NCBI RefSeq assembly: GCF_024166365.1 | Contig: NC_064826.1 | Location: 20,670,001-20,734,000, forward strand | Length of the DNA: 64,000 nt | Reading direction: 5' to 3' | From: Elephas maximus indicus | Taxonomy: Eukaryota; Chordata; Mammalia; Proboscidea; Elephantidae | Shown here: positions 24,301 through 39,300 of the stretch, in pieces | How the letters are laid out: the number at the start of each line of letters is the position of its first letter | Numbering within the stretch: position 1 is the first letter of the stretch | Position numbers and translations under genes: made by a program | The notes under the pieces: generated by a model | The model's database searches: none | What the model saw: only the letters and a program-made list of their open reading frames with translations | What the model was told of the DNA's origin: nothing

Positions 24301-27300
24301 TGGTACTTTTGACACTGAAACCCCAGTAACAAGATGCCTTCTCAGGTTTTGCAGAGGCCAGGGGGAAAGAATCTTGAGTGTGGGGAAAAGGGAAAGACTG
24401 GATCTGTTCTGACCATGTATCTGTCTTCTTCACAGAATTTTAGCCCATTAGAGCAAGAAGGGGTTCTGGTGACCATGTAATTTAATACTCTCCTGAGGAA
24501 ACTGAGGCCCAGGAAGTTCAGGGTCTTAGAGCTGATAAAGAACACACAAGTTCATCTAGGAAAGTAGAAGGAACCCAAGGAGAAAGTCCCATGGAAAGAA
24601 TCCACAGTGGGTCACTGGGAGTTGCCCATGGCCTGTGGCTCTCAGTTGCATCATGACTACCAGGCAGCACCTTCCATTCCAAGTCACCCACTCTGCTGGC
24701 CCTCCAGGAGTCACTTATGGACAGTTCTGACCACCCAGTCACTTACTGCCCCAGAGTGAATCCGATGAACTTGTTCCTGCTCATTTCCAGGAAGTGCTCA
24801 ATGTCCTTCTGTCTGAGAGAACAGTGGAGGCCAATCCCAGAGAAGGAAAGAAAAGCAAACTTTGAGACAGAGAACCTTTCTGGTCTCCCACCCGCCCATC
24901 AGAGGACTGGAACAGTGGGGGACGATAACAGCCAACATAGGGAACTTCAGGAGTTCAGACTCCCAGCACAGCTTGTAGAGCCTTGGAACACATACAAGAT
25001 TCTACCCTGGGCCTTTGATGATTGAAACCCCAAAGCTCAGGGTTCCTAAACCTCCCACTGCTGTTGAGTGGATTCCAACTCATAGCAACCCTAAAGGACA
25101 GAGTAGAACATTCCTATAGGATTTCCAAGGAACGGCTGGTGGATTCAAACTACCAGCCATTTGGTTAGCAGTCATTTGCTTAACCACTGCGCCACCAGGG
25201 CTCCAGGGTCCCTAGTGCTATCAAACCTACCTGACCTTTGGGGCCCAGGGTAGGCCCTTGGGAAAGGCCACCCGCTCAGCAGAGATGGATGCCTGAGAGG
25301 GTGGTGGTGGCACCAGAGGGTCCTGCTCTAACAGATCTAACTCTCCATCCAGGGCTCGTTCTCCATCACCAGCACACTCCTCTTCCTCCTCTGTGGCTGG
25401 TTCCTCAGTCTTGAAGAGATCCCTTTCATTGTAGATGTCCAGGCTGTCCTGCTTGGTGAGGAGTTGCTGGGGGAGGGGAGGTATGCAGAGATCTCGCCTT
25501 GGGCTACCGCCTGAGGCTACCCCCACCCACAGGCTTCCAGACTTCAGGGAACATGGAGCAAGAATCCAGCTCTTATGAGAACATCCCATTCCCCACCTCA
25601 ACCCTACTGCCCCAACCAGGCCCAATCCCAGGACAAGCAGCCTTCGGACAAACACATTAATGGCCAGGGAAGAGATAGAGATAATCCCAAAGTCACAGCT
25701 ACAGAGCTTTCAGAAAGCACGGATGCCTTTTTTTGCCAGCACTTTCCTGATTATGCTCCGCTTAGGTGAACATTCAATTAGTTTGCTTTCTGTGAGCACA
25801 CACCAGCTGGCTAACTGAGGAAGACGAGGACAGAAGCTTGCTGCTAGGCAGAGGGAAGCGGGTTTGGAATTTTAAATCTTGTAGCAGAAAGAAAAAAAAA
25901 AAATTGGACAGAAATAGGCCAAAAAGTTAACAGTGACTGCCTCTGGTTGTTAAGATTGTGGGTGATTTTTTTTTCCCTCTTCTTCACATTTTTATATTTG
26001 TTCCAAATTTTCTACCATGAGTAAGCATTACTTTATAGAACAAAAAATAAAGGTTAAAAAAGAAACCACATTGCAGATAGATAATGTGGGCTGGATTCCT
26101 GAGAGGGACTGGCTGGCCCTGTCACCTGTAGTTGGTGAACTCAGATAGGTCAGGCAGGTGAGTTCATGGAAGATGGTTAGGTCTCAGTGAGATTTGGCCT
26201 TCTGACCTTTCCAAGGCTGCAGATCACACCTACGATCCTAACCAGCTGCCTTGCAAATGTAAGCCTTTGGTCCCAGGGCCAGACAAGGGCGTGGCTGGCT
26301 TAGGGCAAACTTGCCTGCTGCTAAGAAAAAGGTAGTCTCCCATGATTAGCTGGGGGCCCGTTCAGGTGCCCTGGATCTCTATCCCTTGGATTACAACCTA
26401 GATGTTGTTCAGGGTGCTAGGGAACTCCTAGCTTAAAACTGAAACCCAGGCCAATGGCCCTGCAGAAAGACAGGGATCTACGATGTGATATACAACGTTA
26501 CCTCACGACAGCCTGTTGTTGTTAGGTGCCATTGAGTCGGTTCTGACTCATAGTGACCCTAGGAGCCTGCTATCAGGTCTGAGGGACAGAGGCCAAGGCA
26601 GAGACTCCAAGGTTGCAGGCTGGTCACAGGGCTGACCTGGGCAGGGTGAACCTGGTCATTTACTGCCTTCTCCCACTACACTGAGCACAGAATTTTGATT
26701 TTTGGCCAGTTTGTGCCACACCACCACTGCCTGCTTTCGTTCATACCCTTCGAGAGCCACGGCGGCCTCGCAGCTTGGACGGCGGTGGCGCCAGCTGAGA
26801 CTCGCCTAGGTCGAGCGTGTAGGAGGGCGGGGAGGCAGCACGCATGCTCTTCACCACCTGGATGCTGTCCTCGGCCAGGGGAGGCAGGCCCAGTTCTGCC
26901 CGCTTCTGTACTTTGAGAGTCTGCAGATGGTCAAACCCACCAAGGGTAAACTGTAGGGCAAACAGAACAGGGACAGAAGGGAGGGAGGAAGAGAGGAAGT
27001 CAAAGAGGGCAAGGTCAGGAGGACAGGTTGGAGAGAGAGCGAAAGAGCCACAACCTCCAATCTCCTCAGGCCCCTCCTTAATAAGGAAGGGGTAAAACAA
27101 GAAGGGGCATCCGTGGTTCCCATACCAGTCTGAGGCACTCTCAGGATAAAGCACCATCTACTGATCCAGGACTGGCATTAGGACTCCTGACATCCCCATT
27201 GAAAAAACCGCCCCTCTGAAGGCAGACATCCTGAGGTCAACTTCCTCTGCAGACAAGAGGCAGGTCTCCCTACAAGTCTTGCCCTGGAGGTATGCTGTTC

Positions 27301-30300
27301 AGCCAGCCCTGGGGGGCAGAAGCCAAGACGCGGGATGAAGAACTAGTAACAAAACTGCAACCACACAATTACAGGGACTTCATTTTTTAAGAAACAAATA
27401 CTGTATTTATCTGGATGGGGGGCAGGCACTAAACCCTCACATTTTACAGCCAGAGAAATGGAGATACGAAGTTGTCCGAAGCCCCTCAGTATCAGTAGAG
27501 CTCAGAGCTCCCAACATGCAGCCAGGGTTCTTCCCACGAAACGTCAGCTCTATCAGGGGACACCCCAAATCACAGAGTGGCATCTCCCCTCAATCCGATG
27601 CTGACACAGGACCTGTTTTCTCTAGGACAGCCTGGCTGCCCCCTACTGGCCTACAGCTGCCCTACCCAGCGGCCAAGGCCCAGCTTCCCAGAATCAGACT
27701 AGAGGGCAGAGCTGAGGATCAGCCACTCACCATGACCACCTTCCACAGCAGAAGCAGGACCTTCTTTATGGGGAAGTGGGGGGCCAGGCCACTGCAGAAT
27801 TTGGTAACCATGGAGAAGAGCAGAAGGGCAAAAGGCTCCTCATTGTGCACAGAGAAGCCTGGGGGTGTGGAGAGAGGCAGAGTCTGAGGAGGAGGTAGCT
27901 GAACTGCTGCCCCCATACTTGACTCTGCACACTGAGGAAGGCACTCATCTCCCCAGAATCCCAGGGTCCTTGGTCCTGAGGAGGCTCAAAGAGCCCCTAG
28001 AGAGGGCCCCGAGGGCCCAAAGGGAGGCCATGGAGGTAAAATGGCTTATCCCCCAAAGCTCAGGGTGGATGCCAAACTAAAAGTAACAGCCATAAAGAAG
28101 TTGCTTTCCAGCTGAAGACTCAATGCCGTGGATCACACTTCGCCTTCCCACATCAATGATTATATTTTAAAATTTCAGAGTCTATCCCTGTCTGATGACA
28201 ACACCAACTTACACTGGAACAAAGCTCAGTTTTCAAGGTGACTGAACTCAGTTTTTCATGTGAGATTCGTGATGGAATGGGAGAGGGATAAATATCCGCA
28301 TTTATAACCAAGGAAACCAAGGCACAGAGAAGTTACATGACCAGTCCTAGATCACGGACATGGGGGCAGTCAAGCCTGACCCTTGTGCCCGCCGCTCAGC
28401 TTCTCTGTCCTAAAAAAAGGGATGTTAATTCTAACAGCAGCAGCAAAAAAAGAAGAAAAAGGGTTGTCTGTCTCTCCTAGGCAAGGCCATGGTCACCCTC
28501 ACCATCAGCTCCCCATCTTGCCCTTCCCCAGCGCCACTTCTTACTCAGTTCAGAGCGGAAGGTCTCCCGGGCTGTCCTCCACCCACAGGAATCTGTCTCT
28601 CGCTCCAGGCGGATGTTTTCCACCATCAGGTACATGACACTCAGCAGCACCCTGGGGTCACAGAAGGGTCACAAGAGGTTCCCAAGTGGCTCCCAGTCTG
28701 TAATCAGGGGAAAGGGGACTCTCATTCTCCTCAGGGGTGGTCGCTGGGGAAGCCCAACCCAGTTAGATTAGCCAAAGGGCAACTTCCTGGTGGACTGGGT
28801 GTCTCTGGGATCTGGGAAAGGCTAACCCCCCGATCCAATCCCAAACGCAGCCCCCTCACCGCAGCTGTGTGCTATCAGCAATGGAGATGGCTGGCTTCCG
28901 GAGGGCACTGCTGCAGGCCTGGCTGTTGCTGCCACAGGGTGGAGGGAGAGAGAAAACACCCATAGGGCCCCTTTCCTTCTTGTCCTCCCACTAATCATAT
29001 GCACAAGCACGAATACCTGCCATTCCCTGGCTATCAGCCACTAAAGAAACTGGTCTAAGGTAGAAGAGCCCATGCAATTCCTTCTGCCACCTCAGCAAGT
29101 CCACACCTGCGATGAAGACAGGCAAGAGCAGTGTCTGTGGTGTTCACTCCTCCTGTAATCCCCACTATGCCTGGTGCTGAGCTGGACACAGAATGGATGC
29201 ATAATGAACAAGCGTCACCCCACCCAAAACTCCTGGTGACACGCAAGAGAGACAAAGTGTAGTGGTGCCAGCAGATAAGGCCACCACGAGGAAACGGCCC
29301 TGCCCATCTGAGACAATGCTCTCAGGTAGAATAAAACAGTTTCCTTCATGGACTCCAGGGTTAGGCTGAGCTGAGAAGGTACGTGGGTAAAAAGGGAGCC
29401 CACCCAGGAGTGGTCCCAAGAGGAAAGCTGTAAATAGAGCAGAAGCTGCTGCTGAGCCCAACCACAGGGAGGGAGGACAGAATATCAGGAACCATGGCTG
29501 GATGGAGGGGACTGGCAGTGAGCAGAGGGTCGAGGTGTGAGAAGACCCAGCTCCCCACCCGGGGCTCTAGAGTGAAGGAAGTAGCGCAGGAGCCAAGGCC
29601 CCATCAAGGAAGGCGGTTGCTATACTAGCCCTCCCCAAATGCTGCTCACTTGATTTCCATGTGGAGTAGCTCCAGGAAGGCGGAGAAGGTCCCCATCCGA
29701 TAGAGCAGGAAACAGTTGTACCTGGACCAGTGTAGCACATCAACTTCTGAATCACATTCCCCAAATGTGCCTAATGGACCAGATAGCGTCATAGGGGTTG
29801 AGGAGGGCATCCCAGGTCTTCCCACTCTGCCCCATGATCTTAGACTATCCTCCAGCACCCTGCTCAACAATTAGGCTAGCAAAAGTGGGAACAGGGCCCT
29901 CCAGAACCTCCTGGAATGAAGAGAGGAAGAGGAGAGGCAGTCTTCAGGGTTAGGTCCAAAGCACTCATCAATGGCTTCTCTTAAGTTTGGGTTCCCCCAG
30001 AGGGAGATTCTGAGATAAAGATTCAAATACAAGTAGCTTACTGGCGAGTTGAGGCCAGGAACCATCAGTAGAGAAGTGGGGAAGTGAGATAGGGAAGAGA
30101 AGGCAGTCCACAGAGCTCAGTCCCAGATGGGAAGCTCTGAGAAACTGTGCAAAGCACACAGCTAGAGTTCTTGTACCCAAGAGGGTGAGGTGGTTGGGCT
30201 GGTCATCCACCAACTCCTGTCAGGCACTGGCTGAGGCTGCTGGGTAGGGGAGAGCATTACGTCCACAGCACTTCCCGGCTGCCCTGTGTTTTCTTCAGAG

Positions 30301-33300
30301 AAAGCCAACGGGGTAAAAGATGAAGGTACTGGAAGCCCGTTTCCCGGCTACCCTGTGTTTTCTTCAGAGAAAGCCAATGGGGTAAAAGATGAAGGTACTG
30401 GAAGCCCGTTTCCCAGCTACTCTATGTTTTCTTCCGAGAAAGCCAACGGGGTAAAAGATGAAGGTACTGGAAGCCCGTTTCCCAGCTACCCTGTGTTTTC
30501 TTCAGAGAAAGCCAATGGAGTAAAAGATGAAGGTACTGGAAGCTGGAAGTTGACCAGAGCACAAGCCCTGAGGGCTATGGTGGGCACTGCCCTGTTTGCT
30601 ACAGGATCTTCCCTTCATGCAGTGTCCACCCTTTCTCCTCTGCATTTATTAATTTTTTCTTTTTATGATTTTTTAGCTTCCAGATAGTTAGTTCTGCCCA
30701 CATCCACATACTCATGATCTCAGGGCTTATTTCCACTACACCAGCTAGGCAACCTCATTTTTCCTTCCAGCACCTGGCTAACAGGTCACTTCTGGGAGGC
30801 TTTAGCCAATTCTTCTCATTTAGTTATGATCATCTCTGAATTACTCACAGCCTCTACTCCTTGCTACTACTTTGGCTTGGACCTTTTAAATGCCAGTGAG
30901 AAGTAAGCAGAGGGCCCGTGTGTGAGTCTTGTCACTCCTGCCTCCCCTCAGTGTCTGGTCCGGGCCACAGCTGATGAGAAGCCACTATGCTCAGCTGGTG
31001 GTGCATGTCAGCTCTGGTCACACTGACCCACTTGCTGGTCTTCATATATGAACACAGTCCAGGATGGGGGAAAAAAGAACTCTCTAAGAAGGCCTGGTGT
31101 ACCTGGGAAAGGCAGACCCCAAGGGATCCAAAACAACATCCCACATCATCTCATCTTTCTCATAAGCACATGGCAGGATCTGTCCTTGACAGGCAGGGAA
31201 CGCTGCCTTCCTAGCATGGCCCGCCTCCTCCCAGTCCTGATAACACCACTTCTCTCCCCAGCCTCCACCCTCCTCAGGCTGGCAGGGGTGGTCACTTACC
31301 CTGGGCCAGGTAGAGAACAGCCCGGGCCACCTTCAGCCGCTGCTCCCTACTGATCACCTCCAGCCGGTCCAGGAGCCCCATCACGTAGGCCTTCTGGGCA
31401 TCTTCCCCCAGCTCCAGCCACTCCTTGGCCTGCACTAGGGACAGAAGGCCAGGCCCATTCAGTGTGAGCTCCTGCCCCCTTTCCAGCGAGGCTCCTGATA
31501 GCATACCACCTCCGATCTCAGCCCCCAACAACTCTAAAGGTTTCCTTACCTAACTGAGCAAGATGGGAAAAGAACCCAAAATGTTCTGGCCTCTACCCAC
31601 TTCTGTAGCCTCACCTTCAGCACCCACTCCATCCTCTACACAGCCTATACTGTGGTGTCTCTGCCTTTCCTCACATGGTTTAGCCTGTCTCCCTACATAT
31701 CCAATTCAATTCATCCTACAGACTCAGTACAAAACTACCTCTTTCCCACAAATGCCCCAGCCAGAAGCTCTGTCTCACAAGACATTTTACTTCCTGATAA
31801 CACTTATGTTTTTCCTCTTGGCCTCGTCTAGTTTTGTGATGTGATGTACACATCTCCCTGTCTCCTACCAAACTCTAAGCTGTTTGAAGATGCTGCAAAT
31901 TCGCCTTCACCCCTGTCTCTCTGGCACAGGACAGGTGCTTACCACACGTTTGTTGAATTGGGAACTGAAATGCCACTGGAGGTCAGAGGGTCACAGCGTG
32001 GGCACATGAAATTGTTATTCAATGCTGTTGGGAGTGGGGCATATCTAAGGGCAGGGATTGAACATTAAAGTCAAGAGCTAGGCTAGGCAGGGTCCTACCA
32101 GGCAGTCCCCAGCCAGCCCCATTGCACAATCCGTCTGCTTCTTGTCCTTTGTACCAGGGAAGGGGGCCCAGCCCAGGCTTCTACCCCATGGCCTCTCAAC
32201 TTGAGGTATAGAGAATCTCGCACCCCACGGGCAAGAAGGGAAGGATATGTGTTTACAGAGGGCGTACGGAAGGATCATACTTTGTTTCAGCATTTTACTA
32301 GGTCAGGCTCAGATATCATGGAGGGAAAAAGCAGGTCTCTGTGAATATGGTTCTGGGATCACCTTGAGTCTTAAAGTCTTCTTCGAAGCACCTCCTGTTG
32401 GTGGTGAACTCCAGGTTCTCAGTGTAGCTGTACAATTCTGTGCAGGAAGGACAGGACAGAGTCACAGACCTTGAGCAGACCCTTACAGCAGGGGCCTGGG
32501 GTGGAGAGGGTGGCAGGGACGAGCTGAAGCTTCCAACACATTCCCATGTCCAATTCAGTCCAGAGCCAGCTTCCTCTCTTTCAGAGCTGTTAAAAATAGC
32601 CATGTGTGTCCCCTGGTGATTAAGCCATCAAACCTGTCCTCCTCCTGCCAGCTGGCTGCTGCAGCAGAGAAGGTAGCCTTCAACATTTGCTGAGGGCCAG
32701 GAGAAGGGTTGGAGCACAGAGGGCTGAATGTCGTCACTTCTGTTTCTCAGGGCCGCAACCTCCTTCTGTCTAGGGAAGGGGGCAGTGCAAGTCCTGAAAT
32801 GCAGATGTGAGATCCTGTGCTGCTCAGGGAGCCAGGGTGGGTGGGGCCTGGTGAGTTACAGGGCTCTTCAGGGTGGAGCCAGTTCACTCTCTCCCTGCTG
32901 GGTTTCCTCAAAGGGTATAGAAGTTTATGTTCCTGACCACGGCCACCCAGGCAGAGGCAGCATCAAGCCATGTAGACGACAGCTATGGCTGCCAAAGGGC
33001 TGCTTGTGCCCAGGAAAATGTAACTTCACTGGAAGCAGCCTCTTGGTGCAAAATGCATGAAGCCTATGAGGAACAAAAATGCCCCTCCCTACACATGTAC
33101 ACATTCCAGAACATTCTATCAGCACCCTATTCTTACAGAGGATAAAAAATTGAAGTTGAGAGGCCTGTAGGTGATAGAACAGAATTCTCTGAGATCTCTA
33201 CTCCCCAACAGGGACCCCAGCTGGAAAGTTAACAAAGTCCCAGGTAATTCACGAAGCAAGAGAGATTCACCTAGCACCCAGTCAGCTCTCTACCGGCTGA

Positions 33301-36300
33301 GCTGTGCCTCATTTGGGATTCAGGGCTTTGGAGTCCTGGGCTCTAGAGGCCCCTGGAGCGATTAGAGGCAAATCCTATCTCTGAATCTTAAATGCCTCAG
33401 TTACTAGCGGAGAGTGAGTACCATGAGCCCAGGAAGAAAAATGAGGCTCGTAGGCACTGAACTTTGTTTGTGCTTTTTATTTAAGTTGTGAAATTCCATA
33501 TGCAGATAAGAATACATTTAAGACACTTGGTATCCTCTACACAGATTAAACAAATGTTAACAGTTGCCGTATTTACTTTAGATCTTTATACATCTGAAGT
33601 CCCCTCCTCCCTCTCCCTAGTCTATCTTATTCCCCTCTCCAGAGGTAACTGCTATAATGAAGTGGACGTATATCCTTCATGTGCCTATTTTTATACTTTC
33701 ACTACATATGGATGTGCCCATAAACAACATATGATATTGTTCTGTGTTGTAGAAGTTTTATCCAAGTGTTATCATGTTATCATACTGTGTACGTTCTTTT
33801 GCCACTTGCTTCTTTCCCCTTCAACATTATGTCTTCGAGATTTATCAGTATGGAAGTATGTTGATATAAAACCCAGTGCCGTCGAGTCGATTCTGACTCA
33901 TAGCGACCCTATAGGACAGAGTAGAACTGCCCCACAGAGTTTCCAAAGATCGATTATTTTAATGGCTACATAGCCTACTGTGCTGATATCCTACAGTTTA
34001 GCACTTCCCTACTGATGGCCACTTTACAGGTTGTTTTCAATTTTTCACAATTATAAATAAAGCAGCAATAAACATCCTTGTATATGTTTTCTTATGCCAA
34101 AATATTTCTTCAGGGTATACACCAAGGAGTAGAATTGCTGGGTCATTATATGTGTGGGTTTTCAACTAGGTAGCACCAAATTGCTCTCCAGTTTATACTC
34201 TGTTTCCTACTCCCAGCAGCGTATAAAGTACTCATTTCTCTGTACGCTCACAAACCCCAGGTTTTCAAATTTTGCAATCTGACGATTGTCAAACAGTATC
34301 TCATTATCTTAATTTGCTTTTCCCCATCTATGAGTGAACCTGAACATCTTTTCGTGTATTTTTTGATCACTTGGTTTTTTCTTCTATGAATTCATATTCA
34401 TATGCACGGCCCGCTTTTCTATTGGGTTGTTCCTCTCTCTTCTTTCTCTCTGTTCATATTCTGGATTCTAATCTTCTGTTATTAAAAACTTCGCTCTTTA
34501 TTTCTCTGTCACTCATCACAAAATTTATTCCCTATACTTATTCACAAGCACTTCTTTAAAAATTTATCTCCTTTCTCTGAAAAGGCGTATCTCAAAGTAT
34601 CATTTCTATGTGACAGAATATTTAACTTTCGCACCATCTCCACTCAAAGCTTGTTTATTAATAACTGGCATTCAGAGCACATGGAACATGGAAGGCCCTT
34701 AATGTGTGGGGATCACCTCTACCCCAAGCTACAAATCCAGGCCAAGAAGCAGCCCGGCAGTGAAAAAAGGATGGGACCCCTTAACTTCAGCTCAGAGGTA
34801 TTCATGCAGAGCTCCACTACGCTGGTATAGGGACATGTCCAGCCCTACTCAGCTGGCCAGTTGTCCATAGAGTTTTTATTTCACCATGGCTGAGATTTTA
34901 ATAAGGGGCAGATGTTAGAAGAAGAGGGAAGGATGGAGGTGGAAGAGACAAAGGAGAGAGAGAAGGGCTTGGGGAGGTGACAGAAAGATGGGAACATGCA
35001 GAGATATGGGAGACAGAAGGGAAAGAAAAGGGGGGAATGGAAAGAAAAGAGGAGAGAGAGGAGGTAGAAAGAAAACAGATTTGAGAGTGCTGAGCAGAAA
35101 AAAAAAGACAGTGCAGAAGGAAAGAATGGAGAATGCTATAGCCAAAGAACTCACAGAAAGAAATGTAAAAGCAAACAAAGGGATTTACCAGTGGAGGGCA
35201 GAGAGAAGAGGGAATGTGGAGGATGGACTTGTTCAATAGCTCCTCGCTGGGAACACACAAGCTTCAAGGGGAGGTCATGGCCCCTTCCCTCTCCTCCTGC
35301 CCCTCCTCCCATTCTCTACAGACCCATCTATCTACCTCATACCTGATAACTCTGCCGCGTGCCCATCGGCATCTCCATACTCAAACTCCAGAGTGGGGCA
35401 ATCCACAGAGCCCTGTAATGGAGAAATCTTTGTGGTAACTGAGGCAACCTGGGGAAAGGGGTTGAGAAGGGAAGATTACATCCTCATTACATCTTCTTCC
35501 TCTCTTGGAGGCCAAGGTTAGATCAGGGAGGAAAGTTTCACCTGGGAGGTACCCTCCTCCCAGCCAAAATCTGAAACTCAATGCAGGGAGGAGCTGAGGA
35601 TTTCTACACAGAATCAGAAACTCTGGTTGAAGGGCAGGAGTGTGAACAGATATGAAAGCTACCTACAACCTGCATCCATATCTGGTTTATGTAAACAGAC
35701 AAGAAGAGCCCTTAGCTGACCTCTAGAAAAATGAGACCAGCAAAAACAAAAGAGAGGACTGGATTCTAGCCTCAGCTGTCATTAAGCCACTGTGGGACCT
35801 GGGTAAGTCTCTTTCTGTGGACCATAGTTTCTCATTATAATAATATAGTTCAGCTCTAATGTTCCATGACTTTAGGACTCTCAAACAGAGTAGCATTTCT
35901 ACTCCAAGTTGTATTAAAGGCTAGATTTCCTACGATGTTGTCTATGTACATTTATAATTCCATTTAAAAAATATTTTTAATATAATTTCACCCCCTACAT
36001 TTTTTAAGCATTTTAGGGTATTTCCTGCTAGTATATATTACATATAATTTTTTAAATTTTGGAGTCTCAACTCTGTCATACACTAGCTGTGTGATCTTGG
36101 GAAAATTACTTAACTTCTCTGTGCCTGTTTTCTCATCTATAAAATGGAGATAATAATAGGACTTACTTCATAGGGTTATTGTAAGGACTAAATGAGTTAA
36201 TACAGGAAAAACACTTAGAACATCACCTACAACTTAGTAGCACTATATAAGCAGTTAACTATTCTTATTCTGCTTACAATTTTAATATCATTTTATAAAG

Positions 36301-39300
36301 ATATTTTCTCATGTTATTGTGACTATCACTTTATTTTTGTGTATGTGACTATTACTTTAAACAGTTAGTTAAGTGGATAGATACCTATTGGTACTTAACC
36401 AGTTCCCTACTGTTGAACATTTAGGTTGTTTTTAATTTTCCTTTACTACATGCACAAAGCTTTAATACACTTATAAATTTTTCTGTATTTAGAATCTTTC
36501 CCAAGGATAGGTTCTTAGAATTAATACATCAAACCTGATGCATATTTTTATGGCTCTTTGTTCACAGAAAGTTGTTTTCCAAAACCGTTGTACATAGTGA
36601 ACAAAGCAAATTGTGTTTACATCTACTACGGCAAAGACTTCTATACTTCTGGATTGCAGAAACCAGTAGAAATTAAAACTAAAAAAAAAAAAAAATTGGG
36701 GGACTAGGGAATGATATAGGGCCATTTATGTTTTATTTTGATACATCGGGACTTAAAAATATTTTTTCAGAAAACATATTTCAAAAAGAAAGAATACTTT
36801 AATGTCCCCCAAATTGGAAGGACATAGGCCTAGAATACAGGACAACCATTAAAAGCAGCGTTTTTCAAACTTTTTTTTGACCTTAAAGTATAAATACATT
36901 TTACATCAAGTCTGAACACACACACACATATAAAACGGGAGCAAAAGTTTAATATTTATTCTTTCTATGTGTGATTTACTCTGATATGTTCTATTTTATT
37001 TGATTTCTTAAAAAAAAAAAAATCCTGGTCCCAACTCACAGCTTGCTTCCCACAGTTTGAAAAACATTGTTTTAAATTGTATACATCCTTTAAATTTAAT
37101 ACAGTGAACTACGTTTTTTGAAAAACTCACTTCCATGCCACGAATTTTCCTGATTTTGCCATAGACCAGTGCAAACTTTGTCAAGGACCTTGGGAACCAG
37201 TAGACCAGAGGATCTGGTTGCAAACAGGCCTGCGGTGAATCCTTTTGTTAGGTTAAGAATCTTTTCACTAAGGAAACAATTATTGTCTAGCTTCCTTTCT
37301 AGGCTGAGATTTTCATACAGTAAGCCACTGGGAGAGAGGAGGCCAAAAGTGTCCCTGTAAAACCGGCGGTGTACAAGGAACAAGGCTTATGCCATCAGAA
37401 ACTCTCTTCTAGTAATTACTGAGAAGCCCAAGGGAGGAAAGAAAACCATCTTCCCTGAGGACTATCTTCTATAAAAAAAAAAACTATAGGAAAGCAAAAA
37501 GAAGGAGGGAAGGGAACACAGATAGTCATCTGAGCCTGGCACCTGGGTGCTGTGGTGACAGGGGAGGTACTGACAGGTAGAAGCAGGTCTCCTGCTGCAG
37601 CGAAAGTGGAGGGAAGCTAATCTTCCCAGCCAGCCTTTTGGCAGGCAATGACCACAGATAGCGGTGATCACTGCAGTTGCTGGTTTCCAGGCATGCATGG
37701 GAAGTGCAGCTGCGGGCAGTCAGGAGGTAACTGCGGCGCAGGTGGAAGGCTCGGAGTCCCTGGGTGCGGAGCTCATGCAAAGTGGGGACATGAATTCTTG
37801 TCTGAAGGGGCTGCAGCAGTTAATAGAGATGATATTTGTAAAGTATCTGGTATGCTCATGCAGTGCCATCAGTGCCTGGTGCTGAAGGAAGGCTTGAGAT
37901 GCACGGAAGAGGCTCCTACCTCAGAAGGGCGATCTGGCACCTATCGCTCTGAAATTATTTTGATTTTTTTCCTTGAATATTATCTGCCTCCCCCCACTAC
38001 TGTTTGTTCCACAAGGGCAAAAGACCTTGTCTTGTTCACTGGTGTATCCCTAGCACTTAACACAATACCCAGCATATAGAGACCAAACCAAAACCAAACC
38101 CATTGCCGACTCCTAGCAGCCCTATAGGACAGAGGAGACTTGCCCCATAGGGTTTTCAAGGAGCGGCTGGTGGATTTGAACTGCTAACCTTTTGGATGGC
38201 AGCCGAGCTCTTAACCACTAAGCCACCAGGGCCAAAAGAACTCAATAATTGTTGCATTAATGAGTTAACTAACCCCTCAAAAAAAAATTTTTTTTCCCAG
38301 CAAGAAAAATGTCTCTGTGAAAGGAGGCACAGGGTGCCCTAAAAAAGCCAGGTTGGTTCTGAGGCAGGGGGTGGACAATGTGGTAGACAATACACTGACC
38401 TAGCAAGGCAAAAGGGCTCCTGTACAACCAAGCTCTGTCTCTGCAAGGTGATGTGACTTTGGGCCAGTCTTTTCACTTCCTCCACTTCTATTAAAAAAAA
38501 AAAAACAGAGTGGGTTCCTACTATGCTTATTATGGAAAACAGAAGCATACAGAAAACCATTTTGTTAACTTTAAAGTGCTATTCAAATAATTAGCTGTAA
38601 ATGACAAAGACCTGGCTTCTAGTACCACCTCTGCCACGTGGTGGTGGTGGCAGTGATGATGATGACAATGATAGTAATACAGTACTAAGAGCTACTACGT
38701 ACTGACCAATTACATCGTGCCAGCATGATTTTAAACTTTTTCCATCCAATTATCTCATTTTAACTTTATCGCAACCTTCTGAGGTAGACAGTGTTAACTC
38801 CATTATACAGATGAAGAAACTGGAACTTAGAGTGGCTCGGTAATTTGCTAAAAGTCACACAGATAGTAAAGGGTAGGGCTAGGATTCAAACCCTGGTCTA
38901 ACTGACCAGGAAGCTGGTGCTCCTGGCCATTACACCAGATGTATGATCTCAGGCAAGTCACTTCTGTCTCTTCCATCTGTAAAATGAAAGGGCTACACCA
39001 GATGACTCTACAGACCCTTTTATATCTGACATTTTGTGGTTCTATTAGCTTGATCCATGCTCAGATTCAGTTCTACTCTTGCCTATTTGATGAAAACTGG
39101 CCTGTTTGCAGGGTGAAGGGGGGTGGGATGACAATTATTCACTTCTTTCATCTTCCTAGTTAGGATTTCTTTTCAGGAGAAGAGGTAGTACCCAGTCTCC
39201 TAACTGTGGGTTTGAGTCCTGGGACTGTTCCATCCAAATACTCATGTACAGCCTGGCCTAATCCTGTCTTGATTAACCCTTACAGGTGGGGATCCTCACG

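Larger units (their letters stand above)
32438..35342 (-). other. STRIP2: STRIP2 intron 2
   Basis: Holds an antisense L1 (about 33470-34400) with a nested AfroSINE fragment, then a 200-base purine-rich tract (34915-35130; pyrimidine-rich in the transcript) starting about 210 bases after the exon 2 donor. Positions 32450-33460 show nothing I can name. Confidence 0.6.

Noticed and set aside
24808-24811. Alternative acceptor for STRIP2 exon 11 at the inner CAG
   Set aside because: It would lose four bases and break the phase with exon 10; the AG before 24812 restores KVRQKD exactly.
30286-30687. 133-codon plus-strand frame with a 23-residue repeat
   Set aside because: It is the translation of the 69 bp minisatellite. 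No start context, splice or homology supports a gene; kept only as a repeat and a finding.
37096-37383. 95-codon minus frame in STRIP2 intron 1
   Set aside because: No motif or splice context recognised and no link in phase to STRIP2 exons.
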